Assembly: GCA_027605045.1 (NCBI GenBank)
Contig: JAQFWX010000087.1
Coordinates: 1 to 64,000, forward strand
Reading direction: 5' to 3'
DNA from: Phallus indusiatus
Taxonomy: Eukaryota > Basidiomycota > Agaricomycetes > Phallales > Phallaceae
DNA: 64,000 nt
A program made the position numbers and the translations under genes. Below, piece after piece: positions 41,438 to 54,833 of the stretch; the stretch's first letter is position 1; each line of letters starts with the position of its first letter. The notes beneath the pieces are model-generated. The model was given only the letters and a program-made list of their open reading frames with translations. It ran no database searches and had not been told where the DNA came from.

Positions 41438-44400
41438 TCATTCGCTTTTATCAGGAGATAAAGGAAACGTTGGTCGTCTAGGTGGTAGTGGCGGTTTCAC
41501 AGAAGACTTTGGGATAATACTTGGAGATGTATTATGTACGAAATCGCGGTTATCTCCAGTCGCTGTTGATGCAGAAGTAGGTCCCACTGTGTCTGATGAT
41601 AGTTCGTCTTCGCTAGCACTGCTGACGGTCGACGGTATTCGTGGGAAGGCGGTTGGCGTATTTCTCCGGGCAGGTAAAGGAGGGGGTTTGCGAGCCGCGT
41701 CCTGTTCGACGACTTGTTTCAGTGCATGAGAAGCTGGTGAATCTGGCGAAGCGTCTCTCTGAAGTACTGGAGAGGGACTATGTCCCGGTCGATCGTTTTC
41801 AGCAGATTGCTTCCGAGGAGGCAATGGCGGCGGTGGCGAAGAAATAAAATCGGTAGACGTTGGCGTAATAGTCGGTTTCATTTCCTCGTGGTCCTTAATA
41901 TCGAGTCCATTGCCCCTGAACAATCTCCGAACTGACTGTATGCCACCTAACGTCGGAGTTGACAAGGGTGGTGTAGGGGTAGATGCTTCACTAGATGGTT
42001 TGGTTTGCGACGTGGCAGGTTCAGAACTCAAGGCCATTATATCGTTCCTATGGCTGACATGTATTCCAGGTATAATCATCGTAGCAGCTCTCGGTTGTGC
42101 GCGGATGGGGACTGCGGGAGCGGCTTCTACGTCTGGAAGACTGTCCGGTATGTGACCAAAACTAGGAGTCCGCTGTCGTTCAGTATGCTCTCGCTCTCGA
42201 GGTGGAGTGACAACGTGTATAGAAGTGTGAAGTTCGGTCGTGGTACGTGGTGCAGAAGGCGAAAGGAAAGATGCAGGTGCCGCCGCGTTGGATCCATTAT
42301 TGGGAGGTGAGGCTTTTCGTGGCGTGTCTGAAGTAGTGGCTGTGGACAGTAAATGTAGTGGTGTTTGCGAAACTCCAGGAATATCAATAGGTTTTGTCCC
42401 AATACTTCTGGCGGGACGCTGTTGCTCCCCGTCGTCGAGCCTCGGGACCGAGGTTGCTGTCGAAGCTAATGCTCGCTCCTTCTCCCGGGCTTCAACTTTC
42501 CGCCGTACTTCAGCAAAGCTCGTTCTCGTAGCGTCCTTGTTTCCATCTTTTTGTCCCCACAGCTCCCCATGATCCGCATCTAACTCCCAGTCGCCCTTTA
42601 CATACTCTCGAGCCTTATTGTCGACCTCTTTGTTGTCCGATTTACGAAGACCACCTCCCCAATTCACATTAACACCCCATTTCTTCATAGCTTCTTTTTG
42701 TTTTTCCGCCATAACAGCCCCTCGAGATTTGAGAGTAGCCAACAAAGATCCTGAAGCCGTATTTATGGCGGGGTGTGATGTCGCAGGTACTGCTACTGGT
42801 GATGATAGGGGTGACGAGGAAGGAGCCGAACGAGAAAGACCAGATGCTAACACGCTAGACTCAGACGAAGAAGCCGTCGACGGGTCAATCGCGGTCTCAG
42901 AAACAACACGAGAATTGTGCGATTGCGCCCTCCGTATCGATTGTCTTGTCTCCTTCCCTTCAGCTACAGGTGTAGTATCTTCATCTGTGACCACCACGTT
43001 GATATCTGTATTCAAAGACGAGAAAGACCCGTCTAAGCTCTTTCCTCGTTTATGTGCCGCCGAAGCAGAGGGTTCGGGTAGAGAGCTAACTGTGTCAGAA
43101 TCCTTGCGTCCGAACCATGCTTTCCTCTTGCGCAAGCTAAGTAGAGTCGCTTCAACCTGTCCCAAAGAACTACCTCCATCTGAATCCGATAAAGAAGCTG
43201 CGACGAAACTATCATTGGGCACTTTTGAGCTATCGGTGTCCGACGCGTCCGAAACAGCAGTAGCGTCCGAATAACTTGAAGCGCCTTTCAAAGCAGAGGC
43301 TACAACTCCTCCAGCATGCTGTTTAAATGCATCGGCAAACAATCCACCACGTGTTTCAAAAGAAGACGTGTCGAAAAAAGGAATGTCGTCCATATATGGT
43401 GAAACCACCGACTCTTGGATCTAGTGAGAGGGCGATCAGCAACATGATGATATTGCGCGGAAACATGGTAAAACATACAACTTCTCGCAGTTTGCTTTCT
43501 ATAACAGACAACACCATACTCCATTTGATTTGACGATCGCTGACGACAGGTTCGATAGTCATTTCCATTTGAGGCATTGTGGTGAAGCAATACCAAATAC
43601 GATTAGTAGGAGGTCGTTTGATCTACGCTCAGTTATAAAGATGATAACTCTTATTTTAAAGTTAATGCCTACCTTGATTAGCAAGTTGCCCGATAGACGG
43701 CGTAATACAACCGCTAAAACCAGGCTGACTTCATAGGGTTTATCTTTCTCCGGGTTGTCTTTCTCTTTGTTTTTCCCGCTTCCCAAACCGAGTAAGGATA
43801 GAGAGGGCGTACTTGGTAGTGAGAATGTCGCAATCGCAGAAACGGTAATGCGAATTTCGCCACCAGGTGGAGCTTCGTAAGAAACGTCAACCCCGATACT
43901 AGCTTCGCCTTCGGGTGTTAATTCTTTCAACATGGGCTTGCTGAAGATTGGCGCAGCATCACCGGCCTCAAAGCTGCGAACAATTACCGAGGTGAGAAAT
44001 GAGGGCTTTTTGATCTGTTAAAAATGGTCAGATGAATCAACAAGCATGGGAGGAGGGAAAGCCAATAGATACCTTGTTTAGCTTTTTCATGAGACGGGCA
44101 ATGACCCAAGATTCTACCGCATTAGTGCCTTTCACAGCAAGAAAAAGTCTCCCCAGTATGGCGTTCAGCCACCGTGTTGGTATCAAGTCTGGCAGTGCAT
44201 CGAGAGAGTTAATGAGTGCTGTATGACAGCCATAAGGATAAATGGGTGCGGTAGGATTTTGAGCTGCCAGCATCGCTAAATACCAGTCTTCCATGACGGA
44301 AACAGACTTGAAAAACATATACCATGGCGACGTCAGAAGGAGAGATTCTTCTTCGTTCCCCGTATTCTCTTTGATCAGCAAAGCATTGCGCTTCGCAAAC

Positions 44401-44828
44401 AGTTCTCCATCCAGAAGGTTACTGCTAGGATATATTGTGATGGCGCATTTGGTAATATCGATTGCGGCAGAGCATTCGGTCATGGGTTCGTCTTCATAGA
44501 GGTAGACAACACTACCTTTCAGAACTGCGTAATAAGAATCGTCGGCTCTACGGTGATTGCCACTGCGTGAGTCAAGTAAAGTCTTGACAATAGATATGTA
44601 CGATTGCGATCCTGTTGGTTCGAATGTCCTGCGAACCGTGATCCACGATTTAAGGGTTGGCGGTTTGGGGTCGACGGAGGTTGTCGTTGGCTGTGCATGA
44701 CGAGGATGGAGATTTGGCTGTTGAGGTGATTCTAAGATGTGATTCAAATAGATAATAGCGACGAGTATTAATAAAGGGATGAAAGTAAGACCTCCCAGAA
44801 CATAGACTAGAAGGAGTATGTAGAACAT
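41438..44828 (-). CDS. NVJ2: NVJ2/TEX2-type SMP-domain lipid-transfer protein
   Basis: Minus-strand exons 44,828-44,073; 44,014-43,673; 43,622-43,479; 43,420-41,438 join to 1,074 aa. An N-terminal membrane helix (residues ~2-27) is followed by a PH-like region (~65-200; [27 protein letters not shown]). The SMP domain comes next (~210-420), with [30 protein letters not shown] and [12 protein letters not shown] motifs. The remaining ~650 residues are disordered, rich in Ser/Pro, and carry several proline-rich SH3-type ligands ([25 protein letters not shown]). In yeast, Nvj2 works at ER contact sites in lipid (ceramide) transfer. The TM-PH-SMP order matches. The long proline-rich tail suggests recruitment of SH3 proteins, which is inference. 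Confidence 0.92.
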
Positions 44829-45438
44829 ATGATGATGAAAGTCGGGTTACGCATTCCCTCCACGTGAATCTTTTCTGTGACACAGCGCTGTCACAACCAG
44901 GACGACAAGGCTGGCTTCGCTTCGTCAGTTGTTCGTCGGCCGGTATGAGGTCATGACATTAATTCAAATCTAATTCAAACAACGGCTTTAATACATCTTC
45001 AATTAGTTAGTCTTATAGGTCAAGAAAAATCCTTTGTTTTCCGTTTGGGAGTTTCAAATAACCTTATGTAAAGCCATAGACTTGGCATTCGGTACGAAAC
45101 AAGCATTTCATTCTCATACAACGCTACCTTCCGCCGATGTGTAATGTCATAGATTGAAACCGTTTACATAAACCTCGCTAATTTGTTTAGGTGAATACCG
45201 GACGCATCGATGCAAAACTTCATCACATCGCAAACCCGAGACAAAAATATTAAACGAACAAACTATTGCCAAGTACCATGAGAAAACGCATTTGATATAT
45301 TACAGTACCCGGCTTGAAAGAGGTTAAAGAAAAAAATAAACACAAATTGCGACATGACCGGAAGGTATTACAAGCAGAAAAACCAAGGGTATGTGAACAA
45401 ATTTATAGGCAATAGGACATGAGCGCATTTTGTCCACC
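44829..45438. other. intergenic, no gene seen
   Basis: About 610 bp between the NVJ2-like start and the end of the PARP-type finger gene. It contains the promoter of the former and the 3' region of the latter. Confidence 0.5.
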
Positions 45439-46638
45439 TTAGACTTCCTCGTCTTCATCTTCTGACTCGGTTTTCTTCTTTGGCTTTTTGGCACGGGGCT
45501 TCTTGGATTTTTTGGTCTCAGCTTCCTTCTTGGGCGCAGGCCGCTACGAACGAAGATTTGTTTCATCGCAATACGGGCATATAATGATTTATAGCGAATT
45601 ACCTTTCGTTTTTTCCCACTATCAATTTCTTCATCCTCTGGTTCATCCTCCTCGTCGGAGATTTTGTCAATTTCTTCTTCAAAATTTTCACCCTCTGAAT
45701 CGCTTGCCTAAATATATCGAGTAGAATGAATCCTATCATTGCCCAAAGGAAGATCAAAAGCTTAAAAGCGTTACCTTTTTCTTTTTCGAGGGTTTCTTTT
45801 TGGGAGGTGCCTTTTCTTTAGCAGTGCTAGCTTTCTTCGGAGCCTTTTTCTTGGGGGCCTCTGCTTCATCCTCGTCATTATCGTCCTTCTTTTTTAATAT
45901 TTTAGCTTAACAACGCCTTATTAATGAAAGTGAAATGTGTAGATTACCTTGGCCTTTTTAGCTTTAGACTTCTTTTTCGAGTCGGTTTTTTTCTCCCCTT
46001 CATCCTCTTCATCTACCGCACCTTTCTTGGCCGTGTCGGGTATATCTTCGTCCGCAACGTGACCTTGCTCCCATGCCGCGAGCACCCGCTCTTTGTCGGC
46101 TTTTTTCAGTTCTTCATACCCGTCTAATTCCTCGACACTTGAAAAAGATGACTTGAAATTTCCGATAATCTTCTGAGTTACGCAACCCCAATGGCGCCAT
46201 GCCCTAAAAACCAAAACACGTGCGCAGAGGGGTTAAGGTTATCAAAGAATCATAAAAAAATGATATGTACATTGACGTTCTCCCAGCAAATGTGACCGGT
46301 GTTCCGAGTCTAAGATCGCCCTTGTTGATGACGCTACCTGAGAAAAATTGAAACGAGTATTAGTATGGGCTTTAAGGCCTCGATGACAGACGGATAAACT
46401 TTATCCATCCATACCAGCACAAGGCTTTGGACGTAATCAACAATCCACATAAGCCGATTATCCAGGAGAAAAAAAGAAAAGAGAATATTTCTCGACATAT
46501 CTTTACATTTGGCCCGACTAAGGGTTCCCAAGTCAGTTGGAACGCAAAAAAAGGCTTTATCAGTCTCGTCGTCACTTACCCCGATGAAGCATATTCAAGT
46601 CTGTACGCTGTAACTTTTTTGCCTTCGTCCTCCGACAT
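45439..46638 (-). CDS. PARP-type zinc-finger protein with acidic/basic tail
   Basis: Eight minus-strand exons: 46,638-46,580; 46,517-46,501; 46,432-46,415; 46,337-46,271; 46,203-45,948; 45,888-45,775; 45,707-45,603; 45,543-45,439. They give 246 aa. The N-terminus is a PARP-type zinc finger (residues ~8-100): YRLEYASSGRAKCKGPKPC, then KGDLRLGT, then WRHWGC, supplying Cys, Cys, His, Cys. A conserved DGYEEL...HVADEDIPD segment follows. The rest alternates KKKSKAKKAK-type basic and DEEDE-type acidic stretches. Such fingers bind DNA breaks or nicks; no PARP catalytic domain is present. Intron 2 (46,500-46,433) begins ATATGT and ends AC: no GT-AG choice restores the finger, so it is a probable AT-AC intron. 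Confidence 0.88.
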
Positions 46639-47090
46639 TTTTAAGTATAGGATTGGGATCAAAAAGTTGGTCAAAGTCGATGCCCACGAATATAGGATGA
46701 AAGGCGGATGGCACGTAAGATGAGAAACGCGTAGTTGCGTTTCGGTGTTGTTATAGTTCGGCGGAATTTGAAATTTGGAACACGTCGGTGCTGTCACCAG
46801 TCCAAGTGCGAGTCAAAAGTTTCGACCTGTAGGAAAGATAAACAATAATTAAAATAGGCGGTTTATTTTGATCGCAAAATAAAACAAAATTTTCTTTGTT
46901 TCGAAAATGCAGCAAAGGTAAGGTGTAGCAGTGTACAGCGTAGGTGGGCAAAAAGTCCCACATAAGAAGTGAAATTAAAATTTATTCTGGCCGTCAATAA
47001 TAGTTTAAATTAAGGCCTAATAAGAAGAATTAAAATTGTTCTACAAGAAAGACTACCAAACGAAAATGTTATTAGACTGTAAAGCGCTGA
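46639..47090. promoter_or_regulatory. intergenic between same-strand genes
   Basis: About 450 bp with no supported gene. Expected to hold the promoter of the PARP-type finger gene and the 3' end of the transcription factor gene. Confidence 0.45.
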
Positions 47091-48521
47091 CTACGGTTCA
47101 AAATTTGGTCTGAAGTCATGAAAATAAGAATGATAGGCCCCTTGATCGAAGGAACTATCAGTCTTCAGATTGACAACGGTACTGATAGACTGAGACATGC
47201 TTGTGTAATTCGTGCCGAGATTGAAGGGGCTGCGAGATGTTTGAGCGTAAGAAAACGGGAGTGGAAAAAACAAAGAACCCGGGCTTACTCGATATTCAGT
47301 AATGCAGAACTATGTGTTTTGCCACCTAACTGTTGGTCATACTCTGGTACCTGCCACAGCGTTTCGGGGAGGATGGAAGGGGGATACTGTATAGGTACTC
47401 CATGGTATATACCAGGCTCGGGCACGTTGGGCGAACAGGTGACAAGAGAAGCTTGAGTACTCTCAACACATGGAAAACGATATGCATCCAAAGCGGTGAT
47501 TGATTGCGCATAAAAGTTCAAAGACTGCCGAGACATAATGCAATTTGGGTCGGGATTATCAATCATATCTAAGGATTTATGTTTAAAGGTTATATCTATG
47601 GAAGTATGAAATCAGTCCAAACCTATTATTCCTTTAGAATCCATTGTTAGTGTCTCTGTATCATTTGCAATTGCAGTGTGCTCCTTTTCACTGTGGAATT
47701 GCTCTTGAAGCATGGAAGAACTAGGCAAGGTCAGAGGCGTCATAGAATGCGCAGACGCTACAGGCTGGGAATGTCGTCGCGGGAACGATTGGGGTGTTTT
47801 GTGATACAAAGAGGTTGAAGCTGTTGCCTCTGTATGTGAAGATTTCCGGCGAAGACGATTCTTGGCAGACAGCTTAAGCTGTTCTCTCGAGCTATGATAT
47901 GAAAGTTTTCGATGTACTTTGATTGGGGAATTGGGAATTTCTCCAGCGACAGGACTTTGTCCAGAGGAATAAACACAAAGAAACCCTCTCTCAGAACAAC
48001 GACCACAGGTGGGTCTCGCACCCGAGCACTATTGTTTCGTGCTATTTGATTAATCAATGTAACAATAATCTATAAGGTTTTTTCACCTTTGCTTTCCTTT
48101 CGCGACATTTGTCGCATGCTTGACTGGTGCGCTGTCTTTTAAGAGGGGTGGGGCTTCGAAGAAATATGCATGCCCCGTCAGGTCCGGGAAGAGTGCCAGC
48201 TTCGTAACCTTCATAACCTGGACCCCAAGGAATGTGATAGGCTACCAAGTTCCACGGCGCATCTTCGGCCTCCTCACCTGGTTCTGATATGACAGAGCAG
48301 AGAGGGACACTTGATCGTCGCTGAATTAACGCGGAAGGAGAAGGAGGCTCCCAAACAGAAGAACCTGAGGAGGAGGAAACCGACGTTCGGTGTCGATTCG
48401 CGTACGATGAGTCAAGATTTGAAGAAAAAACCGCGTCCGTCTGTTGAATTCGATTATCGTCGTTCGCAGGTCGTCTCTCCGAGTCCAAGTAAAAGTCGCA
48501 AATATCTCCCTGCCATGACAT
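47091..48521 (-). CDS. Zn(II)2Cys6 transcription factor
   Basis: Exons 48,521-48,087; 48,028-47,623; 47,568-47,289; 47,229-47,091 give 419 aa. The binuclear cluster is split by the first intron and reads CDKCRERKAK|CSGARPTCGRC...C, the canonical C-x2-C-x6-C-x6-C-x2-C-x6-C, preceded by the basic KRQRTSQA. The finger is internal (about residue 133 onward) after an acidic, Ser-rich N-terminus, and is followed by basic KVHRKL and NRLRRK segments. No fungal-specific middle homology region is visible and the protein is short, so it may act with partners. Chosen start is MSWQGDICDF. Targets are unknown. Confidence 0.9.
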
Positions 48522-51500
48522 TTCTTCCCGGCGCAAAAACTGGAAGTACGAATATTGTGTATTAGCAATTTAAAAGCATCAGATGAAAAGGTATCTATAC
48601 AGTGGCAGGACTTTCAGATGAGGCAGCAAGACTCGTGAAGAAAAAGGGCTCACAGTAATAGCAAATGCGAATTGGGGGAGAAGAACCAGACGAGAGGAAC
48701 GATATATAAAGCGTCGGATGTATTATCAAAACGATTTGAATAGAAGGCTTGACGATATATTGGAATGATAGCAACGGGGTTCCATGACTGTATACGCTTC
48801 AAAGAATTCAAAAAGACGGACCCCTTGAGCGATTCCCAAATTACCCCTGATTTCTTAGCGTGGTTGACGACAGAATAGGCTCGATGTGAAAGGTATGAAA
48901 AAATAAATAAACCATATAGTTAAAAATATGACGGCATGTCCTGTACCCGCCGAAGAGCCAAGCTAATAGACTGCTCACTGTTTCGAAGCGCTTAATGGAA
49001 CTTTTTTTTAGTTTGCGAATACTCCGAGTGCCTCGGGAAATCTACATAACTTTTTTTACTGAGAGATTGCATGTAGATTTTCAAGTGCCCATTACGCGAG
49101 AGTCAATCATTCTTTTGAGGTGACCTTGCTGAGAGTACATACTACTTACCTACCTACCCACCATGATGATTCGTGCTTAGTTCCAAGTTTTACTGCCTTA
49201 AAAGGCAACATGTTGAATTTTAAAGATCTCCGTGAGATGTTAAAACTTACACAAAGCCAATGATTCAGCGAGCTTATAGTTGATCAAATCCGTAGCCATT
49301 TCTTCATTACTTTGCAGCTTCTACGATGTCTACTCGGTCGGACGATTAATGCAAATACCCATTCGAGTTGACCAGTTGCGCTAAGACGTTAGGACACCAA
49401 TCATGCAGAATTTCAGGTCTGGCATTCACCGCAGTCGGGATTCAAGAAAGCGAGGACAAGCGATCCATTCCAAGTGTCAGGGGGGGTGGGGCGCTGGAAA
49501 GTTCCGAGTGCCTTTAAAGTCAGATGGCGGCATCCCAAACATTATGTATGGTACACATTTGGGAAATCAACTAGGCTTGATACAGGTTAGAAGTCGTGAA
49601 GTTTGACGTCTTCACAAGGTCGATATGATAACCAATATTTTTCCATTTTTGGGCGTATAATGTAACCTGGGTCCTGCACTCACTGGAAAATCGGTTGGGC
49701 GCACGATAGGCCCTCGACCGTGGTAGCGGTAATTCAATCAGGCGGCTCGGAAGTAGGTCGCATGGCTATGTAGCACTATACTGAAACCGGCGGTGATAAT
49801 CTAATGTCAGAGTGATATGCATATGGACGATTGCGGCGCGCAACTGCATCGCACTAAGGAATGTGCAGATATGGCTTTCTTCAATTTCATTGGCTCTGCT
49901 TCAGATTTCCTTTTACGCACAATAGTACGGACCGGGATTTTGAAAACTAAGACATACAACATATTGTTATAGCACGGCTGTTTGGCGCTCACTGACATTG
50001 ACAATCATATGTTACCGAGAAACGGAAAGATTATCCAACATGACTGGTAGATCAATGAATTGAAAATGCGGGGGAAAGACAACAAGCTAGATATTGTTTC
50101 GCGTGAAGGGACTTCCTTAACCTTGTCTTTATAAGGCTATATTAATCCGACGAACTACCTTAGCAACAAGATTAAGCTGAAAAGCTTATCTTAATGGACT
50201 AGTGTTACTTATAGGCTTACCATGTGTATATAGTATAGACGTGTGAGTCTCGTTCGAAACTACGTTTGTCATGGAAAAGGCTTTTTGCTATCTGTTAGTC
50301 CGTGGTTCAGCACGCTTAGACATTTAATTGCTTCCTTCGTCAGTTGGATTGATATACAGTGTACACAGCCAAAAATTCTGTCATGTCGGGCAGCTGTACA
50401 CGTTATATAGATGTGTACTTGCCTTACTCTCATTACACTTTTATATGATCGGAAAAACAGACATCTTCATCGATGCCAAATGGCTTCACATTATGCTGTT
50501 TCTCGTTGAATGATGTGTAATTTGTTTATTTAGAATTTGTCTTGTTTACAAAGAATGAAACGAAAAAGTGCCAAAGAAGTTTCCAATTTTTATGTTGTGA
50601 GATTGTGGTACATAGATTCGAAAGACCCGACTAACCGAGGCCTACGTTGATCCTTCTACTACGCGGTCGTATCGGGTAAAGTTAGATCTCCCTTCCCCTG
50701 TATATCAGTCGGACCAATCCTACGGAAAAATCTCAATGGAACATTTGGTAGTTCTCTTTTAAGCGATCATATGTACTTCATACAGAAATATATCGCTATT
50801 CTACAGATTACCTGACAACTTGGACGAGATATAATCCGATGCCAGGGCACACTGTAATTGCCAAGGGAAAGTAACTTCTAAGTTAGCGAGACGTAGAAAA
50901 CACGATTCATATACTATGAAGCAAGGTTCTAATCAAGCCTCAAGAGGAGGCCTGAAACGGAGCTATGCTGTGAGTATGTAGTACTGTTATTATAATAACT
51001 TTGGGCTATATTCATTATCTATCACACCAGGTGGAACACATTATTGACTTCGCAACCGACAAAATGATTGCAGCTTTGGCGATTGTTAACTTTGAGATAT
51101 ATGCATAGCCTCACCGAAGAAATTATGTTTGGCAAAAAAAAGGAGGGAACTACAAGATTATTCTTAACGCGGCATATGCCACGTTGTATTCCATTCAACT
51201 TTGTGAGTGGTAACTAAATCATTTCGCAGCCATAGGATTCTATATCACGGACTCAACTGTGTCGAAGATAAAATTGTATCAGTGATATTATATTCATAAG
51301 ACATAGTCGTTCTAAACGTTAAAACACGATGAGTTTAGGCTGTATCAGCTCGTTACATAGAGGTCTTAGAGACCTCTTATAGATGAATATTCCGACCTCT
51401 CATAAAATTCACCTTCTTGGTCCTTTGATAATTACTCTTCAAGGTAGGTTGATTCCCCATGAAGAATGAGCTCCGTTCGGAAAACTTGGGAATAAAATGA

Positions 51501-52878
51501 CGGTATTTGTTCAGTGCAAAGATCGACGCCGGCACGAGTACTATTTCACAATAACCGCTTCTACTAGTACAGCATGGCGATACACAACCAACAATATCTG
51601 TAATGAGCATAATCATGACGTACTAAATTAACGACACGTGCTATTACGATATTTAGCTCCCTACTACGCGACTTTTACTAGTACGGCTTGAACGATTTGA
51701 ATATGTTCTCTTATGGCTTTTGTTTTGATTTGAGCCGCCATTGTAAACGTCTCTATGTTCCAACTAGTCTACATAAGAGAACGTTAACATGATCATCCTG
51801 GTATACGTAGAGGACTCTGACCAGTGGCAAGTAATAAACTACCACTATTGTTTACTTGGAGAGTTCTTTCGCATGGCCCGTTTCATCAAGTTGTGTGTAT
51901 CAATAGCGAAATGATTATAAATATACGAGTAGCATCCCATAACGGCAATGGTCTACCAGATATCTTCTGGGACGACGGTGCAAATTGAAAAGTCAGAATC
52001 GAAGTTCAAATGTCTTGCTTTTTGTGAGACTCGTGCGTTGTGTCGATGAAAACAACTACGAATGAATCTTACAAGACGAAAACAATGTACATAATATATT
52101 CCATCCTAGATTGAGCTCAAATTGTTCTGTCGGACTTTAAGAAAATATATTGAGCACTAAGTAAGCTGCAATGATGACGTTGACCAATCGTTCATCGCCA
52201 TTCTTTGACATGTCCCATTCATTGCGCTTCGGCTAATCTTGAAAGAGAAAGCTCCCTGAGACTTTCGATTTCGACAATTCGACTACAACAATCACGCGTT
52301 AGAAATACACAGAACATACACGAGTCCTCCTCGTAAGTTTTGAACGTACGTATCCCTAGGATTATTGTTGATTGTGTCAATTCATTTTCCAAAGACGGTA
52401 ACTTGTATTGTTCATCCCTTGTAATACACGACCCCGATACGCCCGAAATTAGCTCGACCACTTTTATGGCACATGGTATCCTGACAAGTCTGAGTCAGGG
52501 AAACGTCCTTGGCTTTTCCTTTAGTGGTTCCGCACTTCACTGGATTTCCTGCTCTAAAATTTTCCTTTGACATTGCCAATTCATACGACAGTTCCGCGAG
52601 ATGCCGGACATTCCTGATAGGGTTTTAAGAATGTTGTTTGCGCATACTTCTGCATACGTTTAACCAAAAATGCAGCATCAGCTCCCACGGTGTACGTAAT
52701 GCTCTTTGAAATCAAATACGACTATGGCAAAAACTTCCTTCTTCCTTATCTCATCCAAGACCCCCAACGTAATCTATGGCTTTAGGATGAACCAGCGTAT
52801 AAAAGAAAAACTTCTCGAACGAGTTCCAAGCATCTGAGGATCGTACTACTCTTTGTCTACATCACTTCTACACCGAAA
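48522..52878. other. 4.3-kb gene-poor interval
   Basis: I find no frame longer than about 80 codons with splice support and no repeat shared with the subtelomere. Small features include an inverted repeat AGAGGTCT-TAG-AGACCTCT near 51,359-51,377. A TATAAAAG element at about 52,797 belongs to the next gene. A non-coding RNA or large promoter cannot be excluded. Confidence 0.5.
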
Positions 52879-53705
52879 ATGCCCAACTTCAAACCTTTTG
52901 AGCGGATTGACAAGGAGAATGCTCTTCTCCTAGTCGTCGACCATCAAGTAGGATTATTCCAGCTTGTTAGAGATTATACTCCCGATGAGTACAAAAACAA
53001 TGTTCTCGCGCACGCTGCACTAGGAAAGATATTTGGTTTACCTACCATATTGACAACAAGCGCGGAACATGGCGAGATTTCGGAATTTTCTTTTTTCCTT
53101 TATCATTGACTCTGACTATCGTATCCTTAGGCCCCAATGGACCTCTTCCTAAGGAAATAATCGAAATGCACCCGAATGCCCCATTTATCAAGCGAAACGG
53201 GGAAGTTAACGCCTGGGACAATGAGGATTTCAAGAAAGCCGTTCGCGCGAGTGGCAAAAGGCAAATCATTTTAGCTGGTATTGTGACAGATGTGCGTGAT
53301 CGTCGTGCATCAACCTTAACTATTAACAACTGAACCGTCGTGAATTCAGGTCTGCACTGCTTTTCTCGCTCTTTCCCTTGTGCAGGAAGGATACATTGTT
53401 TATGCAAACGCTGACGCCTCTGGGGCGTATAGTAGGAGAATCGCAGATGACGCAAACAATCGCATGAGAGACGCTGGGGTTCATGTTGTATCCATGTTTG
53501 CAATTGCTTGCGATCTTATGAGGGACTGGAGAAACACGCCTGGAGCCCTTGAGCTTCTCCCATTCTTCGACCAGTATGTATCAATCGCGCAAATTATATA
53601 CGTATTGACGATCTGCAAAGGTACATGTCTGGATATGGATACCTTGCTCGCGGTCACGCTGCTGCTGTGGCCAGTGGGGACCTCCAACCCGGGGAAACCC
53701 AGTAG
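52879..53705 (+). CDS. isochorismatase-family cysteine hydrolase
   Basis: Exons 52,879-53,071; 53,131-53,291; 53,350-53,573; 53,621-53,705 give 220 aa, the usual size of the family. The catalytic Asp lies in ALLLVVDHQVGLF and the nucleophilic Cys in GIVTDVCTAFLAL. Also seen are TSAEHGPNGPL and the ADASGAYSRRIADDA segment. Best matched to the YcaC-like branch of uncertain substrate. Intron 1 starts GCGAGA and ends CTTAG, so it is a GC-AG intron; no GT donor in the area keeps the frame. A TATAAAAG element lies about 80 bp upstream of the ATG. Confidence 0.92.
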
Positions 53706-54833
53706 GCCTCCTTGGTGATATTCGAAGTTCAAGTCAATGTATTTCGAGAAGAGCAAATTTTAATCCCGAAATGAAGTAATACACGCGATCTTCTTTTTTT
53801 TTATTGTGACCGTAACCCACCTCAAGTTCCTTTTAATTAGTCAGAGCTTCGAAGAGGTGAAATCCAAGGGTGTATGATAATTGTATCTGGTGAGCTGAGG
53901 GTTATACATATGTCTTTGAGGTATGTGTAGTTGTAGTGGGAGGAGTGAAAGACGGAAAGAGAAAGAAAGAGAATCAATAGCAAGGCGCGCGATGCTTTCA
54001 ATTAACCGCAATGGTAAGCCCCGAGAGATACTTTGATGGTTTATTTCTGCATTTGAAACAATGGATCCCTCTTCTTCGTTTCATATTAAATTGAGCACTT
54101 GAATACAATTCGCTCAAGCCAGCGACTGAGGTTGAAATTTTCACGACGGGGAACAAGAAAAACCCTTTGTTTGAATTGTACGTCAATAATTCACTGTAGA
54201 CAGCCTTCGACAGCGTTGGAAAATATTGTCCTGGTAGGAAAGAAACAATAGATTCAAGTTCAAGCGTAACTGAATGCGATGCAATGTGATGTTTCGTGAT
54301 AATTGATTTTCTATTTTTAGAAATAAGCGTAGGATCAGTGAAGAGCTGATTTGGTAAGCTATTCTTTGGGTTCTTAAGCGGACAAATTTAACCGGTCACT
54401 TGCGCACGTTCTCCTCGGGACAGGAATGTTTGTCCGTCATGAGAGTACCCTTTTAATCCTGATTTACGGATGTAGTTCTTATCACTTATTTTATACCTGA
54501 AGGAGATAATAATGGAAACCGAAGTTGCTATCGTTACTCCATATGCACGCATCGTGGAATTCATACATTTCGGGTTTATGGGTGGGCAGGGGTCTGCAGG
54601 GGTAAAGTAGCCATGCGAATGCAGACACATGTGAAGATTAGGGTTCCAGGTCATCAGCTACGCGAATGGATCTAAAAAGTGACTACTGATAGATTGTTAG
54701 ATGGGGTTGGGATGACTGATGGGCGGCGCCCTGTATATATGTGCCTGCGTTTGCTATCATTTCAGAAGAGAGCTGGCAGTCCCTTCCCCCCAGTCCCAAT
54801 TCTCCCCCGTTCCTCCCTCTCACCTCATAGCTC
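53706..54833. promoter_or_regulatory. intergenic with TATA element before the chitinase gene
   Basis: About 1.1 kb without a supported gene. TGTATATATGTG at about 54,732 and C/T-rich tracts at 54,785-54,825 directly precede the chitinase ATG, a usual fungal promoter layout. Confidence 0.5.

Noticed and set aside
42618..43274. 218-codon plus-strand ORF
   Set aside because: Antisense shadow of the disordered C-terminal region of the NVJ2-like gene.
49403..52570. Several ORFs of 60-80 codons
   Set aside because: No domains, no consistent splice joins, overlapping on both strands at the frequency expected by chance.
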